Below, in pieces: positions 10,638-24,027 of a DNA stretch of 64,000 nt. The position numbers and the translations under genes were made by a program. The stretch covers positions 8,156,985 to 8,220,984 of the forward strand of contig NC_133292.1 of assembly GCF_005239225.2 (NCBI RefSeq), read 5' to 3'. Every line of letters starts with the position of its first letter. Position 1 is the first letter of the stretch. This DNA is from Populus alba (taxonomy: Eukaryota > Streptophyta > Magnoliopsida > Malpighiales > Salicaceae). The notes under the pieces are model-generated. The model did not search any database, was not told where the DNA came from, and saw nothing but the letters and a program-made list of their open reading frames with translations.

Positions 10638-13600
10638 TAAAAGGGATAAATTGCATGAATAAAAGGAATTATGAATTGTTAAAGACAGATAAAAAACAAC
10701 TTGCAATGTTATTCGCATTTTCCTAGTAATTATCCCTTACTTAAAATAGACGGATGTGTAGCCTCTTATTAAGTTTTTTTTATTATTATTTTTATACTGT
10801 CGTGATAATTCCTATTTTATATCTAAACTAATGTTAGCCCCCCCGTTGTTGTTTTTTTTTTTTAAATGTTGGCTGTGATGATTTCTGTTATATATATATA
10901 TAGGCTATGATAAAATATTGAGATTTTCTATTCGCTGGCTTAATTCTGTGACTAGTGGATGCCGTAAGGCACTGAAAGTTTGGTGCTTGTTCTTAATTTA
11001 AAATTAAAAAAAAAAAAAAAAAAACTCGTGGCCTCCCCGTGCGAGCATATAAAAGGTTGGACGAGCGTCCCCAACGAAATTTTTGTCTTGTTATCATTAA
11101 TTAAGAGTGGAAGTCTTTAATCATAAGCATTGACATCCATTAATCGTGAAATTTATATAATTATGGCTCTCAAATATTTGTATTGGACAACCATTTTGGC
11201 TGCTCAAAGATATAATATTGCAAGCTAATGAAGCCCCTTTCTGACCTCCGATCAGGATGGATGCAAAGATAACTGTTGAAGGAAAGAAAATCTGCTACCT
11301 GTAAGGGGAGATATGGGATGCTATTTTCCCTACGCAGAAGATCAAGTAGAATATTATTCCTCCATTATGTACGTATTAGCATATATATTAGTAGCCATTT
11401 ACATTGTATGTTACTTAATATAGCTTTTCCTTTTCTTGTATATAATCCCTGCCCTGCATTGCAGGGATGAAGATTAAGTATCAGAAACACTATCTGACGC
11501 TTTACATGTCAGTTACATTGTGCCATTTTTGTCAATAACATTGCAAACTAAGCAAGAAGTAGTAGCCCTAATCTTGAAAACAAGTAAAAAAAAAAAAAAA
11601 AAACACTAGCTGTCGTTGGTAATGTAGCTGCCCTTTCATCTCCGTTGTTCTGCTATATTTTTTCTCATATATCTTTTCTTCGTTTTCTTTTTAAGGTGTT
11701 AACAAATCAAATCTAGATTTGATATATTTATGAATACAAAACGATAATATCTCGACCGGCTCCTCTCTCTTCACATTCAACAACAATAATAATAACCCCA
11801 AGCAAATCTAGTATGTCTCACTCTCACCAATGTATTCAATCATGAACAACAACAACAAAAAAAAAAAAAAATTGCATGACAGAAAAGCAGATGGACAAGA
11901 TTATATGACTTCATTGATTCTAACCAGCTCTGTTGTCCTTTTTCTTTTCTTTTAGGAATAGAGAGAAGAATAGTTCAGTGTTGCTCCTTCGTGCTGTCTA
12001 GGAGTTGAATAATAATGATTTTTTCCCTTGATAATGAATTTATTGCAACAAAGACAGAATATATATTATGCTTATATAAGAATGCAAGCTCACCATTTTG
12101 TCATAATAATTGAATTGCATTCAATATCACCATGCTTCCTTCAGATTCTGCAAAGGTCAGTACCCCTCCCCTTTCTATTTCTAAATCCAAGGATTTTCTC
12201 ATAATGTATGTTATCTTTTAATGTTTAGTTATGTTAATATTGTTTTGTGTTTGATATATATATATATATATATATAAGTGTTTAAAAGAAAAGTGCAATA
12301 ATTATTTGGTTATGGAATTCATAATTAAAACACAAAGATTGTCTTATAATAAAATATTTTAATATCTTGAGAACGTAAATTGTATTTTTATTGTTATAGT
12401 TTACATTTTCTCTGATCGTAAAATATATTTTTTTACTAACCAAGTTCCCTAAACATGAATTCAGATATTAAAAATAAAACAAATATCTTACAAAAACATA
12501 TTTTATGTGAAATTAACAAATGGAGCCTAAAATGCTTATATATATAACTTGATGGTATCTTGGAGCTTTAGATATTAGTTTTTATGTAATGATTCCGTGA
12601 GAACAATTTACAAAATTATACCGGTATTATTATGAAAATCTTATTAATTATCTTTCCACACCGCTTCATCGTTGCTTTATTGAAATTTTGGATTTTCAGT
12701 ATATTCCGTAATGCGCTGTATACTTATAATTGTTCATGTGAAAAATATACCTTACACTTAGCGCACTGCACTTTTTAAGCGACAATGACATTCAGTGTTT
12801 AAACTTAAGAATTAAAAGCAAACCTAAATAAATATAATAAATGCACCCTCCAAAGACAAAAAGCAGCAGCAGCTGCTGCTGCTGCTTCATCCCATTGATC
12901 ATTTATTTGAGCCTGTCATATCTTTAAAAAGAAAGGATGCTACATTTGATTGTTTTCTTTCTAATTAAATATGTGGGTGGAAAATATATAATCTTTGTGA
13001 TTGGATTTGTGATCAATATATCCCTCTAGCAAAAAAAAAAAAAAAAAAAAGCTAAATGCTTAGAATTTTAGTCCATCCAAGAAATAATAATAATAATATT
13101 GATAATGCGATAATCGTTAAAAGTGATCCGGTGTAGCAATTCACCTAAAAAATTCATAATTTAAAATTTAATTTATATTGAATTTTAAATTAAACAAAAA
13201 AAACAATATTAATTTAATAAAATTTAGATAAACTTGTAATAATTCAATTGATTATATCAAACTCGATATATCAACACCAAAAAATTTAGTAAGAATGTAT
13301 TTTTTCAGATCATACTAATGTATATTGTAAAGTTGCAATTAGGATGTTAATTTGCTTAGTTTGGAATGTCGTGTTCACAATCAGATACCCATTTTCTGAC
13401 TTGTCTTGGGCCAGGCTATCTCCATTTTATTTTATTTTCACTTATTTTAATTTTTTATATTTCTTTCTGAAATTTTGCAGCTGGCAGATTAATATTATTT
13501 CATGAGGAAAGATAAATTAATATTATTGAAATAGAGATATTTAGTTTTTTTTTTTCGATTGTAAATAAGATAACAACTAGACTGGTCACATCAACCACCG

Positions 13601-13900
13601 AGTTCAAAAGGAATCATGTTGAATAGGAAAGAGATAATGATAATTGAAACTATTTGCCGCATTAGAGTTGAAAGAGTGGCTTCAATTTATTGACTCGAAA
13701 AGCCATCTGGAAACTCGCTTAAGGCTGTCTCCCAGCTACAAAATCTCAGGCATGTGGAGGTATCATTATTTAAAAAAAAAAAAAAAACCCTTATTAATAA
13801 ACATTTTTGAATGGCAATATATGCTTCCTTGAATTTAATTATGTTATATTCAGGGCTGTCTAGTTGGTGGGAAATGGTACCTTGTGGGACTTTGATGGCC
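10638..13900. other. Intergenic AT-rich DNA
   Basis: Several A runs (11008, 11587, 13030), short TA runs (10891, 12258) and small open frames without recognisable content. A CAG/CTG palindrome at 12863-12884 is listed separately. No gene is supported. Confidence 0.5.
12863..12884. repeat. CAG-CTG inverted trinucleotide repeat
   Basis: GCAGCAGCAGCTGCTGCTGC is a self-complementary run that can fold into a hairpin on either strand. It stands alone in non-coding DNA. Confidence 0.8.
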
Positions 13901-13914
13901 ATTAGAATATGTTT

Positions 13915-14095
13915 CTAACTTGTTTGAATAAAATTTGAATTATTATTTTTTTAAGTTATTTTTTAATATCTTTATATTTTTTTATGTGATGATGTTAAAA
14001 ATAATTTTTAAAAAATAAAAAATATATATATTAATGTATTTCTTAACAAAAAATATTTTAAAAAATAACAATTATCACATTTACATATACCTTTT
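13915..14095. mobile_element. AT-rich MITE copy (abundant ~200-bp family)
   Basis: Carries the family core GTTAAAAATAATTTTTAAAA, then TAATGTATTTCTTAACAAAA and AAAAATAACAATTATCACAT. The other copies in this window share this order of blocks in one orientation or the other. Ends are eroded. Confidence 0.5.
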
Positions 14096-14097
14096 TA

Positions 14098-14300
14098 GAA
14101 GGTGTTTGGGAACACGGTTGAAACTGTTTTACTCAAAAATTTGATTTTTTTTATTTATAAATAATTTTTTTATGTTTTTAGATTGTTTTGATATATTAAT
14201 ATTAAAAATATTTTTTAAAAAAATATATATTATTTTAATATTTTTTTTAAATAAAAAATATTTTAAAAAATAATTATTATTATATTTTCAAACCGGTACA
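14098..14300. mobile_element. AT-rich MITE copy
   Basis: Starts AAGGTGTTTGGGAACACGG, a GTGTTTGG-type end as in the other copies. It then has the core block order, ending AATAATTATTATTATA. Confidence 0.55.
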
Positions 14301-15017
14301 TGGACTAATTTAGAAGTTTTGGTGCTGTGGCAAACTGGGCTTAATCTTTCTCTACAGTTTTGAATGATAGTCTCTTCTTCATAAACTAGCTCATGTAACG
14401 ATAGAATATTAAAATTTAAATGCTTGCGTAAGGATAGAATTCATGATTGGAAGACCAACACAAGAAAATATGAAATCTCGAGAAATGTCCGGATTTGAAA
14501 TTGTTGAAATTTCAAGTCCATGTTTTGTTTTTCTTGTCAAGAGACAATCATTTTCTAAATGAAATTTGAGCATGGACCTATGGATGTCGAGATGCATCCC
14601 TATTAAACATCGAAATTTCTAGAAAAGAATAAAAATCAATAAAGAAAGATATTCTTTTGTAAAGTTTCCTTTTCAAAACTTGATAAATAAATATCATTAT
14701 AAGTAATTAAGCTATGTCTGATTAGAGTGATACAAGGGATGAAAATGTATTTAATTAGAGGTACATTAACAAAAATATAAAATAAGTCTGTTTTTAAATA
14801 ATTTTAGAATAAATTTAAAAATTTTAAAAAAATATATAAAACTTAATAAAAATGCAAGTACGATTTATACTACTTGTTTTCCCGTGCTTTCTTTTTGTAA
14901 GGTCAATGGATTGGGGAACTTGACCCGTGCTTTCGAATCCTTCAATGTTTGCTTAAACCTAATTTTGTGATATTTGGTTTGCTGCTTAAGCCAACCCTTA
15001 ACAGTTTAAACTATTTA

Positions 15018-15820
15018 GTGCCCGTTTGGCACTATGACTACGGCTGCGGATAAAAATAAAAGTAATATTAAAATATTTAGTTAAATTGAACCATGGTTTT
15101 ATTTCATATGGATCCCACTTAAAAACTTAGGTTGAACCTCAGTTTTTGAAAAGCAATTTACAATTGCTTTTCCGTGTTCTCCTCTCTTTCATTAACACTG
15201 TAATTAACACAAAACTTTCTCAACCCTTTTTTCTGCCCTTTCTTCTGTCAAACGAGGCTTCTACCTGCACCAAATTCCCGTTAGCTTGTCTCCTCTGCTC
15301 CCTTCTCCTCTGTTTCCAAATTACTGCCATTGATTAGGGCGTATGAGTTGCCCAACACTGGGATGTTGAAGAGAAAAGGAAGTATGCCATGGGAGCTTTT
15401 CCTTGGTCTCGTTATATATCCTTAAAAGATGCAATTTTATCCTTTCTAGTAGCATTATTAGTTTGAGCTAATTAACCAAAATTTTATTAATTTTGATGCC
15501 AATCTGTCTATAAGTTAAAAAGACAAGGGCAAGATTATTGTGTGCACCAAACACAAGGGGCAAATAATTGATTGTTCTTATAATAAAGTAAGATAGCATC
15601 TATTATAGATATATGTCTTTTTAAGTAATTTTATAATCAAATCTTATACAAAAAATATTTAACCAAATACAAAAAACTGTTTTTTTTTCAACCATAATTT
15701 TAATTGCAGTTTTAACCAAATACATTAAATTTTAAAACGAACCTCATAAAAAACACTTTTTATTAAACTATTTTTTTTTAAATCATAATCATAAAAACAA
15801 TTATAATACCAAACAGATTC
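15018..15820. mobile_element. 803-bp non-autonomous element with PIF/Harbinger-like ends
   Basis: The left end GTGCCCGTTTGGCACTATGA follows TTA. The right end, read in reverse, is GAATCTGTTTGGTATTATAA, giving imperfect terminal inverted repeats. The right half (about 15680-15820) matches the right end of the 1217-bp element at 49771-50987. The base triplet after the right end is TAT, so the target duplication is imperfect or mutated. It contains a hairpin GAAAAGCAATT-TAC-AATTGCTTTTC at 15148-15172. No intact reading frame was found. Confidence 0.55.
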
Positions 15821-16830
15821 TATCTATAAACCTACTGTCTTAAAGTGTGAGACACGCATCCCATTTGCTTGAAAGTGTCAGTCTCCGGAGTCTAACCTAG
15901 TTTAAGATATTTGCTTCTAATCAAAGGTTTTCTAATGTTGGATTCTTTGCAAATTATGCTTATGAAATTCTCAAAAAATAAAAAAGAAAGAAAGAGAATA
16001 ACAACGCTCTATAATGAGAAGAGGAGGGCACGGGCAGTGATGGGATATATAATGAGGATATGGGATGGGCTGCTGGTCCTTGCCAGTAAACAAAAGCTGA
16101 TGTCAAAATGCATGGGCCGCTAAAGAACTTTCAATGCAGAGGAGCACCTGTGTGTAATCCTGCTGACGCACCACCTTCGAGTAGGAGCAAGGGAATTTCC
16201 ATGACGAGATAAGTCAAACACTACAAGTAGAAAAATAGATCAGATAACCTCAATTTTACCAACCCAATAGGGTCTCAGAAAGAATTTCAGGGGATTCCGG
16301 TTTTTGTTGATGCCTATAACAGGAAACAGTTTTGAAGTGCACTAAAACAACTTGCTAGAACAACCAGTTGACATAATTTAGTGACCTTGCTTTAACTCAA
16401 GCTATTGCAGACCGCAAAACATACATGAGAGTGACACTTTTCCTTGTCCATGGAGTTAATAGCTGAGCTCCTTCACAAATCCAACCAACACTGCGGGAAA
16501 ACCAGAAAAAGGACTAAACAGGTAAAAGGGGAAGAAGGCCTAGCTCATGGGCCTTTCAACTGGTATTTCTCCAAGTCTTATTAACTAAACAGTAGAGAAT
16601 ACAAAAAACAGGCCAATTTAAGCGAAAACATCTATCCTTTAACCTATTCTCCAACTCGACTATGAATAACCCAGAGAAAGATCTTTTTACATTTCACTCA
16701 AGCACAGGTAACAGGTGCATGCATCAGTCAGCCATACAAAACGAGAAGCGGCAAAAGCACCACTGACCAGCCGGCATGCATCCAAGGGTACAGTGTATCA
16801 TTATCCTATTCGATCATAACCTTACAAACA
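15821..16830. other. Intergenic DNA and probable ZFPL1 3' UTR
   Basis: No gene was recognised. The right part, up to 16830, probably contains the 3' UTR of the minus-strand ZFPL1-like gene. Confidence 0.45.
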
Positions 16831-19800
16831 TCACTGCTGCTCATCACCTGGCTGCTCCTCTCCAAAACCCCGTTGTGCAATTCTGTAATACAGTATGCCC
16901 ATAGTTGCCATACAAGCCCTGCAAAAGATCACAACACACTTGCATTAGTGAAGACAGATATTATAGTTTGCTTGCACTGTAGAAAATAGTCTTTTGTGTC
17001 ATGTTCTGAAATTTGGGCTCATTGTTCTAGTTAGCAGGAAATCAATTCACAGATAACTGCTTATATATAGGACAAAAACCACACCCTTCAAATTTGGAAG
17101 CCTTTACCAAATCAAAAAAATTTGTCACCCTATCAGCAAAACATAATACATTGGTCCAAAAAAGGAGTGCCAAAAATTACATGATTGCTATCATGAGGAG
17201 GATTTTTCTTGGATCCATCCTTGAATGTTTTTGATTCCTTGTACGACCTTCTGAAGCATCATCTGCATTTGGTGCATCTTTACGTGGAGGTGCAGTAACT
17301 GGTAAAGTTGGTAATGCACTAGACCAGAAAGGAAGCAAAGCTCTGAGGAACTTGTGACGAAATGGACCTGCAATGAAAATAGTTGAAATTGAAATGGTAA
17401 ATAAAACCAAAGAAAATTGTAGAACCTAAGAAAACTGATTTCAAAAGAATCAGTATCAGCATATCAAATAGTTCTGATTCACTAACGATGCTGTGTTTCT
17501 GTTTTAAAAACCTCTGATCAACTGCTCATAAAAAAAAAAAAAAAACTATTTGGAATGATTAGTGTAGTGAGCAGGATAAGATTATGAAAGGTGAAAGTAG
17601 GCTCACAGATAATGGTCTTGTAAAAAGTCCAGCAACCTTCATCATATGATTTGAACTAAACTTCACATATAAGCAAATTTATACTCACCCCTTCGACTGT
17701 ACTTTTTATGGTTCCCATCTTCATCATCTGCAAAGTATGAAAGTTCAGAATTTTGCCGCTCAACTTGTACGCCAACCTTTCGTGTTGTAGCAACAGGCTG
17801 GTTTGCATTACGAAACATACAAGAAATTGAGGTCAGCAAATAAATTGTTCTGAGTGGGGAAAAAAAGAAGAAGAAACGCTTACAATGCCAGTACTTGAGT
17901 TTTTCATGTAATTCGCCACAGAACTGGGGCTCTCAATCTCCTTAATATCCGACACAGAAATTTTAGAAGGCCCTGTTCCAGTTTCACTTGTCACTGAGGG
18001 TGACGAAGAAATGGCAACCAATGGATCTGAGGTGAATGCAGGAGGTGGTGCCAGCAATGAAATTGGATGGTTTCCAAACAAGTTCTTTTCCAAACCCGTC
18101 TGCATTTTTGCAAAGAAAAGTTATTAAAATCCTACTTAACTCAACAACACAAGAAAGAAGACCATAACTTCAGCCCCTGTTTCAAGTATTCTTCAGCTAG
18201 GTACAATTTAAAAGAAAATGGATGCCAAAGAATTTCCCCCATTAAAATGCAATAGGTGAAGCCTTCCTTTTTTTAACCAAATAATAACTATCATGATAAA
18301 GATAAGCACAAAAATACAGGAGGAAAAAAGGAAATTTGTATCATATCTGTTAAATTAAAATCTTCATTACAACGCAGAAAACCATGGCTCAAATACAAGA
18401 CATGGCAAAGATCTATCACATCGGGATTCTGTCTAATTGCAAAGTCTATGAGCCATCAAGCACCCAACACCCGTATTAAACTGTTTGTCAGTCATCATAT
18501 CAGCAACTTTTAACTGTAGTCTATCACATCAGAGCTCATATTAAACTAAATCATTCATTCATGCAATTCGCAGCACCATGGTTCAAAATCCAACACAGCT
18601 GGAAAGATCTCTCACCAGGGGAATATATCGGTCTAATTGCTACTAATAAGGCATTAAAAATGCTAGGGTAAGCACCTTTTTGAGGATTCACTGGTCAACA
18701 TTTTGCAAGAATAAATCTACAAATATTAGAAGATGGACATGAAAAAACTATCCGTCCTCGAGAAATTAAACTCCACCAGCAATCTCACATAGCCTAAAAT
18801 CACCCAATCCAAACAGTTGGCATACCAGGAGGATAATCCACCTTCCATGCCAATGCAACTCATATGTCACGACCCTCTGTCTATGCATGTGGTGTGAGAA
18901 ATGCATGTGTAAGAGAGAGAGAGAGAGCAGAAGTCGAGTTGGCTTAAAACTCCCTAGACAAGGAAGCAAACTTGCAACTTGATTACCTATGCATTATTAG
19001 TATTGCTTTACCCCCAGGGATCTTAACTTTTAACAATTATAAGTTATTCAATATAGAACAGATTTATGAAGTTTCCACAGAAAAGATATTGACAAATAGC
19101 ACATGCATCTTAGGTAACATGCAAAAAATGCACCTCAGGGCTTGGGCTAATTGCAATTCAGCGACTGTTTTAAATTTTGGCACTTAAGTGTCATGTGATT
19201 TGTTCCATTAACATTGGCCTTAACATCATTAGTTTAGTAATAATGAGGCTAAAGGTGTACCATAAAATTCTTTGCCTCCTAATTTTTTCCATAATATTAC
19301 TAAACTAACAGATTAAACTTAATGATAATAAAGCAAATTACATGGCACTGAACCACCAAAATTTAAGCCTTTGTCAAGTGCAAATGATCCAGACCATAAG
19401 ATACATATTTTTCATTTTTCCCTATCATAGAACCGCCATAATTTAAGCCTTTGTCATGTGCAAATGACCAAGACCATGTGATACATATTTTTCATTTTAC
19501 CCTATCATAAGTTGGCAGAATGAAGCAAGGAAAGGGGAGGATAATTAAAGATAACCAGTTGAAAAAATAAAAAAAATTAACCACCAAAAGGTAGCAAAAC
19601 TTAAGGATTTAGTCCTATAAGATATAGATAACAAATATTCGATACAAAACCTACAGTGTACTAAAGTTACATTCACAATGGAAGTTATGTAGTTAGATGA
19701 TATGATAATTAATGAAGTAAAGCAGTAGTGCATCATCAAAAAACACAAATACCCCGATAGATTGCAACTATTCAAGCACTAATGATGGAATACAGTAATC

Positions 19801-21230
19801 CAAAATCCAAGCTTAAACATTACCTGCATTATAGCTTCTTTCAGCTTTGAATGAAGACGAGATCCAGAGTCTTTCACACTTTTAGGAGGCCATATCTCCA
19901 CCAACATAGCACCATATGGAAATAAATCAGGGATACAGAAAACACTACCAAAGTAAACAAATGCTGGAGATGACTTTCAGGTTTGTCTTACTGGTGTTGA
20001 ACATGAAGGACACACATATCCAGCTGGTGCAGTATGCGGAGGGAAGCTTTTGATATGTGAAACCAAACAATTTGTGTGTATAGCATCTACAATAACCCCA
20101 AAATTAAGGGAAAATCAAATATTATCTTGTGTGTTTAAGAAAATTTTGCAACCAAAAGCATGTAACTATATCAGCAATGAATCATACGCAAGCAACCCAA
20201 TCGAGTGGTTTGAGAACCATCCCCCTCTTGAAGCACAGCTTGGCATGAGCAACATTTTGGAGGCCAATCATACTCTCCATCTATTACCCATTCAGAGTAT
20301 GTACGAACCTAGAAACAATGTAAACATTTATGTAGAGTGAGCCAGTAAGCCCTACAAAATGAACTTTACAGAAACATTTTTACATTATATATGCAAATAC
20401 ATGCAGGCACATGTCCACAGTCCTAACAAATGTTAGTTTCATTATATGATGAAGAATTTTAACCAAACAAACACATTTAATTCTAATAAAATGTAACCTC
20501 AGGCAGCTTCCAATCAAGACATAGATGCCAAAAGTTTCAAAGGGCACATTGATATCTATCCCTCTTTTTTTTTCTGTTCTTTTTGGATGGATGATTTGTC
20601 ATCTCATCCATAATTTCAAGCTTAAGGAATGGATACCGTGTAGGCAGTCACTTTGGTGCCATCAACATGTTCCTGCTTCTGCCCTAATCGCATCGACTCT
20701 TCAGTAATTCCTCTCTTTTAATAACTAATATCTGCTGAATTCTAACTACTTGTCCTATTTCACAACCTTTTTTCGCCTTCATTCTATGCCCTTAATATGT
20801 CAAACATGGATAGTACAATATAAATGAATGAGAACCACAGTGCACACCACGATGCAACAATCAAAGACTAGTTATAAAGTTGGATGTAAATACCACACAA
20901 ATTTGATGTTCTGGGAAGCAGATACAATCCCCGCAAACGGGAACCTTGTGCACGAAACAATATAACTTTGTAGCCTGAAACCCAAAAAAATAATTAAAAA
21001 AATCAATCTCCAATTCAAAGAATGAAAAACGCGTTGAAGAAAAAAGAAATGAAGAAACGCAAAATCATTTACCCTAGATCGAAATTAGATTCCAAAAGTA
21101 AGCGTTTGATGTCAAATTAAGAAATAACCAGATCTAAATATAAATATCGATCGATCGATCACAAACAACTCAACGCCAATCGAATAAGAGAGGGGTGAGT
21201 GTCTACCTTACGGCATTTGCAGACCACCAT
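16831..21230 (-). CDS. ZFPL1: Zinc finger protein-like 1 (ZFPL1) homologue, Golgi membrane protein
   Basis: Nine coding exons on minus: 21207-21230, 20894-20974, 20188-20308, 19992-20086, 19824-19895, 17884-18099, about 17689-17797, 17181-17367 and 16831-16918. The phases close to about 330 residues. The N-terminus MVVCKCRK leads into a Cys/His-rich B-box-like finger (YCFVHKVPVCGDCICFPEH). A RING-like domain follows (KCCSCQ, then TNCLVSHIKSFPPHTAPAGY and VCPSCSTP), about residues 54-107. After a Ser/Pro-rich linker comes FLRALLPFWSSALPTLPV. A C-terminal membrane helix (ILLMIAIMACMATMGILYY) is followed by a short tail ending PGDEQQ. In animals ZFPL1 is a cis-Golgi tail-anchored protein that binds GM130; the plant role is less clear. 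The intron at 18100-19823 is 1.7 kb and contains an 80-bp tandem duplication. The reading ATC ATG TAA at the 17181 donor looks like a stop but is spliced away (AT|GTAATT). Confidence 0.92.
19351..19509. repeat. 80-bp tandem duplication in a ZFPL1 intron
   Basis: Two adjacent copies (19351-19430 and 19431-19509) share AATTTAAGCCTTTGTCA and GATACATATTTTTCATTTT with few differences. They begin AACCACCAAAA and AACCGCCATAA. Confidence 0.9.
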
Positions 21231-21669
21231 TGCAGAGAGCTGGAGGGGAATCTAGGAAGGGAGCTCCAATTTTATAAAAAGAATTTGCTAAATGACTAGA
21301 GGGAGATCTAATTGATAAATAAAAATCTGACGCTTAATTATGAAGACTATTTTTCTTCTTCGTTTTTTTTACTCTTTTCAGCTAATTGTATTTAGGTGGG
21401 AAGTATGTCGAGAACAAAGAGATAGAGTCCCTATGGATTCGTGATTTTGGCCATGGAGATCCGTTTCTGTTTTTACATTTCTCTATTTAATATTTTTCAT
21501 TTTCTTTTTAAAGATGGTTACAATGGCCTTGATCTAAGAGATTGGGTCGAGATATTTCTAGCTGACTCGATGAAAAATAATTAATGGGCTCATTGGGCTC
21601 GTACTCTTCCGGCCCCCTGATCTCTTTTACTTCATACAGGAGGAACCGATGCAAGCCAGCTCCAACTCT

Positions 21670-21890
21670 GTTTGGGAGCTGATCTTTGGAGTGTGGTAGT
21701 TGCTTTTCAAATAGCTTTTCGTGCTGAAAAGTATGCCAATAATATTTTTTTATTTTTTAAAAATTATTTTTGACATCAGCACATCAAAACAATCCAAAAA
21801 GTACAAACCGCACTCAATTTTAGCAAAAAAAAAAAAAAAAATTTGAATTTTTTCGAAAAGCCGGTTTGGCCGCAATGCCAAAACAGGCAC
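21670..21890. mobile_element. AT-rich MITE copy, reverse orientation
   Basis: Starts near CTCTGTTTGGGAGCTG and ends near GGCCGCAATGCCAAAACAGG. The core is TTTTTTAAAAATTATTTTTG followed by ACATCAGCACATCAAAACAA. Confidence 0.55.
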
Positions 21891-21897
21891 GCAATAA

Positions 21898-22112
21898 ATG
21901 AGTGTTTGAAAATGTGATTGTTGTTGTTTTTTAAAATATTTTTCATTTAGAAAAGCATGTTAATAATATTTTTTTATTTTTTAAAAAATTATTTTTGAAA
22001 TCAGCACATCAAAAATGATTTGAAAACATCAAAAATATATTAATTTAAAATTAAAAAAAAAATTGAATTTTTGAAAAGCACTTTTCCACCACAATGCCAA
22101 ACACCCCCGCTT
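21898..22112. mobile_element. AT-rich MITE copy adjacent to the previous one
   Basis: The left end is ATGAGTGTTTGAAAATGTGA and the right end is CACAATGCCAAACACCCCC. These are imperfect inverted repeats of each other (GTGTTTG...CAAACAC). The core matches the neighbour at 21670-21890. This is the best-preserved pair of ends of the short family apart from 39731-39937. Confidence 0.65.
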
Positions 22113-22314
22113 GGATTAACAAGGTTATGTGGAAGTGTCGTCTAGTTATATTTTTTAAAAGTTTTAAATATTTTAATATATTGATATTTATAATAAATTT
22201 TAAAAAATTATTATGTTAATATTTTTCTAAAATAAAACTTTGAAAAATAATTTTTATCACCATTTATAAAATCTTCACAAGTCTAAAAATATAAAATTAA
22301 TTTTTTATATTTGT

Positions 22315-22447
22315 TTTCTAGAGATCACTAGTTTCAATCCCACAAACTTCTAGGCTGTTAAAAATTTACATAGTCGTTAACTTTATAGTTAGTAGAATTA
22401 GTTAAGGTACGAACAAATTGACACAACACCCATGATAATAAAAAAAT
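22315..22447 (+). mobile_element. SINE-like element copy 1 (3' part)
   Basis: Starts near GAGATCACTAGTTTCAATCC, which resembles a polymerase III B box (GGTTCGAATCC) with mutations. The body AAAATTTACATAGTCGTTAA, then AGAATTAGTTAAGGTACGAA and CACCCATGATAATAAAAAAA, is shared with 51035-51240 and 53215-53405. It ends in an A-rich tail. Confidence 0.55.
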
Positions 22448-23229
22448 ATAATTTTTTTTTAAATCAGGAGCCTCATTAATTAAATTGACTACTAAATTTT
22501 TCTTGGAATGAAATTTAAAAAGAGAGAGAAAATAAGCAAAGCCAGATATTCGTGCAACGAGGAAGGGTCATAGACTCATAGCACATCGAATGTGAACTGT
22601 CCTTGTGTTGCCTCTGTCTTGTTTTGATGTCAACATTATATGAGACACTGTATGGCTTTATTTCAAGCCTTCCTCCACGTGCCAAAGAAGTGGCCTTGTC
22701 ACTTCGAGAGAATTTTGGCTCGCAGAGGATACTGAAAGCATGGATATGAGAATCTTAATTACGAGCTCTTGAGTATTTTGTTTTAAAAAAATTTATTTAT
22801 TTTTAGTGCTCCTACATTTTTTTAATGAATTTGTGATGGAAAATGATATGAATGGTGAGGGGTGGAAACCATATTATATTTTGGGAGCCAAGTCACACTC
22901 AAAGTCTCGAATGTTTTTAATTTGAATCTTGAATGTTTTATCTTTTCGCAACAATTAAGCATTTTAACCTTCAAAACTATTATATTTTATCCATGATCTT
23001 TCCTAGTTTTCTCATTTTTAAATTCATTTTAAAATTCACTCTAGTAGTTTATTTATTTCGACACCCCTCTTACGAAAATTTATTTCCTTCCTGTAAATGA
23101 CTATCATAAAAATTAACATGATGAAGATGAAAATATCTTGTCAAGGTTATTTTTCTTTTCCCCGAGTCTAATATTTAAATTAGCTTATTGGCAAGGTTTT
23201 AAAAAGGTTTATTTATTAGCAAACTTGTT

Positions 23230-23740
23230 AGCATAAATAAGTTAAGTTTGGTTGCTGAGGGTTGATTTTTAAGATGTTTTTTATATAAAAATATATTAAA
23301 TTATTATTATTTTTTTAAAAAAATTGATATTAATAAATAAAAAACCTAAAAAACAACCTAAAAATTATGTTTTTTTTGAAAAATAATGCACTATGGTGTA
23401 AATCAACAGGGTGTAATAGGATGTTTGAGAGTATGATAATAGTTGCTTTTTAAATTAATTTTTGTTTGCAAATACATCAAAATAATTTTTTTATTTAAAA
23501 AAAATTATTTTAATATCATCACATTAAAACAATTAAAAAATATAAAAAAACTGATTTTTTTTTTAAATAAATATTTTTCCCAACAAATGTAATATTAGCG
23601 GTGGTGATTCAAAGTATTTTTTGTTTAGAAATATATTAAAATAAAAAAAAATTATTTTTAAAATCAAAACAATTTGAAAATATAAAAAAATATTTTAAAA
23701 AAATATAATTTAAATCGCGTTCCAAACATAACACTTGCGA
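23230..23740. mobile_element. Cluster of two or three decayed AT-rich MITE copies
   Basis: Repeats of the core ATATTAAAATAAAAAAAAAT and ATCATCACATTAAAACAATT occur at about 23270-23395, 23405-23580 and 23585-23735. The borders between copies cannot be drawn with confidence. Confidence 0.45.
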
Positions 23741-24007
23741 AGCTTTAACTCGGTTAATTTATAGATTGGGCTTTTAAGGAAAAAATAAAGGTTTAGATTA
23801 ATCTTTTAACCATGAGAAATTAGCTAAAAAAAAGAAAAAAAGAAAGCAAGAGGAAACATTGCGGTGAGCATCACCCTGCCCATCAGGCTGCCGCCATCTC
23901 ATTTCGAATTTAAAAATTCAAACTCCCCTCTCCTATTATTATTATTTTTTTGTAAAAAAAAAACAGTAATGCTTAGGCTGCCCCTGCTCGCACTTTCAAA
24001 TCTCCTT

Positions 24008-24025
24008 CCCCCCCCCCCCCCCCCC
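24008..24025 (+). repeat. Poly-C run upstream of BUB3
   Basis: 18 consecutive C, just before the telo box and about 70 bases upstream of the BUB3 ATG. It probably lies in the promoter or 5' leader. Confidence 0.8.
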
Positions 24026-24027
24026 TC

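Noticed and set aside
17177..17373. Stop codon TAA after MIAIM in the ZFPL1 gene as a sign of truncation
   Set aside because: AT|GTAATT is a splice donor; joining to 16918 continues MACMATMGILYYRIAQ, the expected membrane helix.
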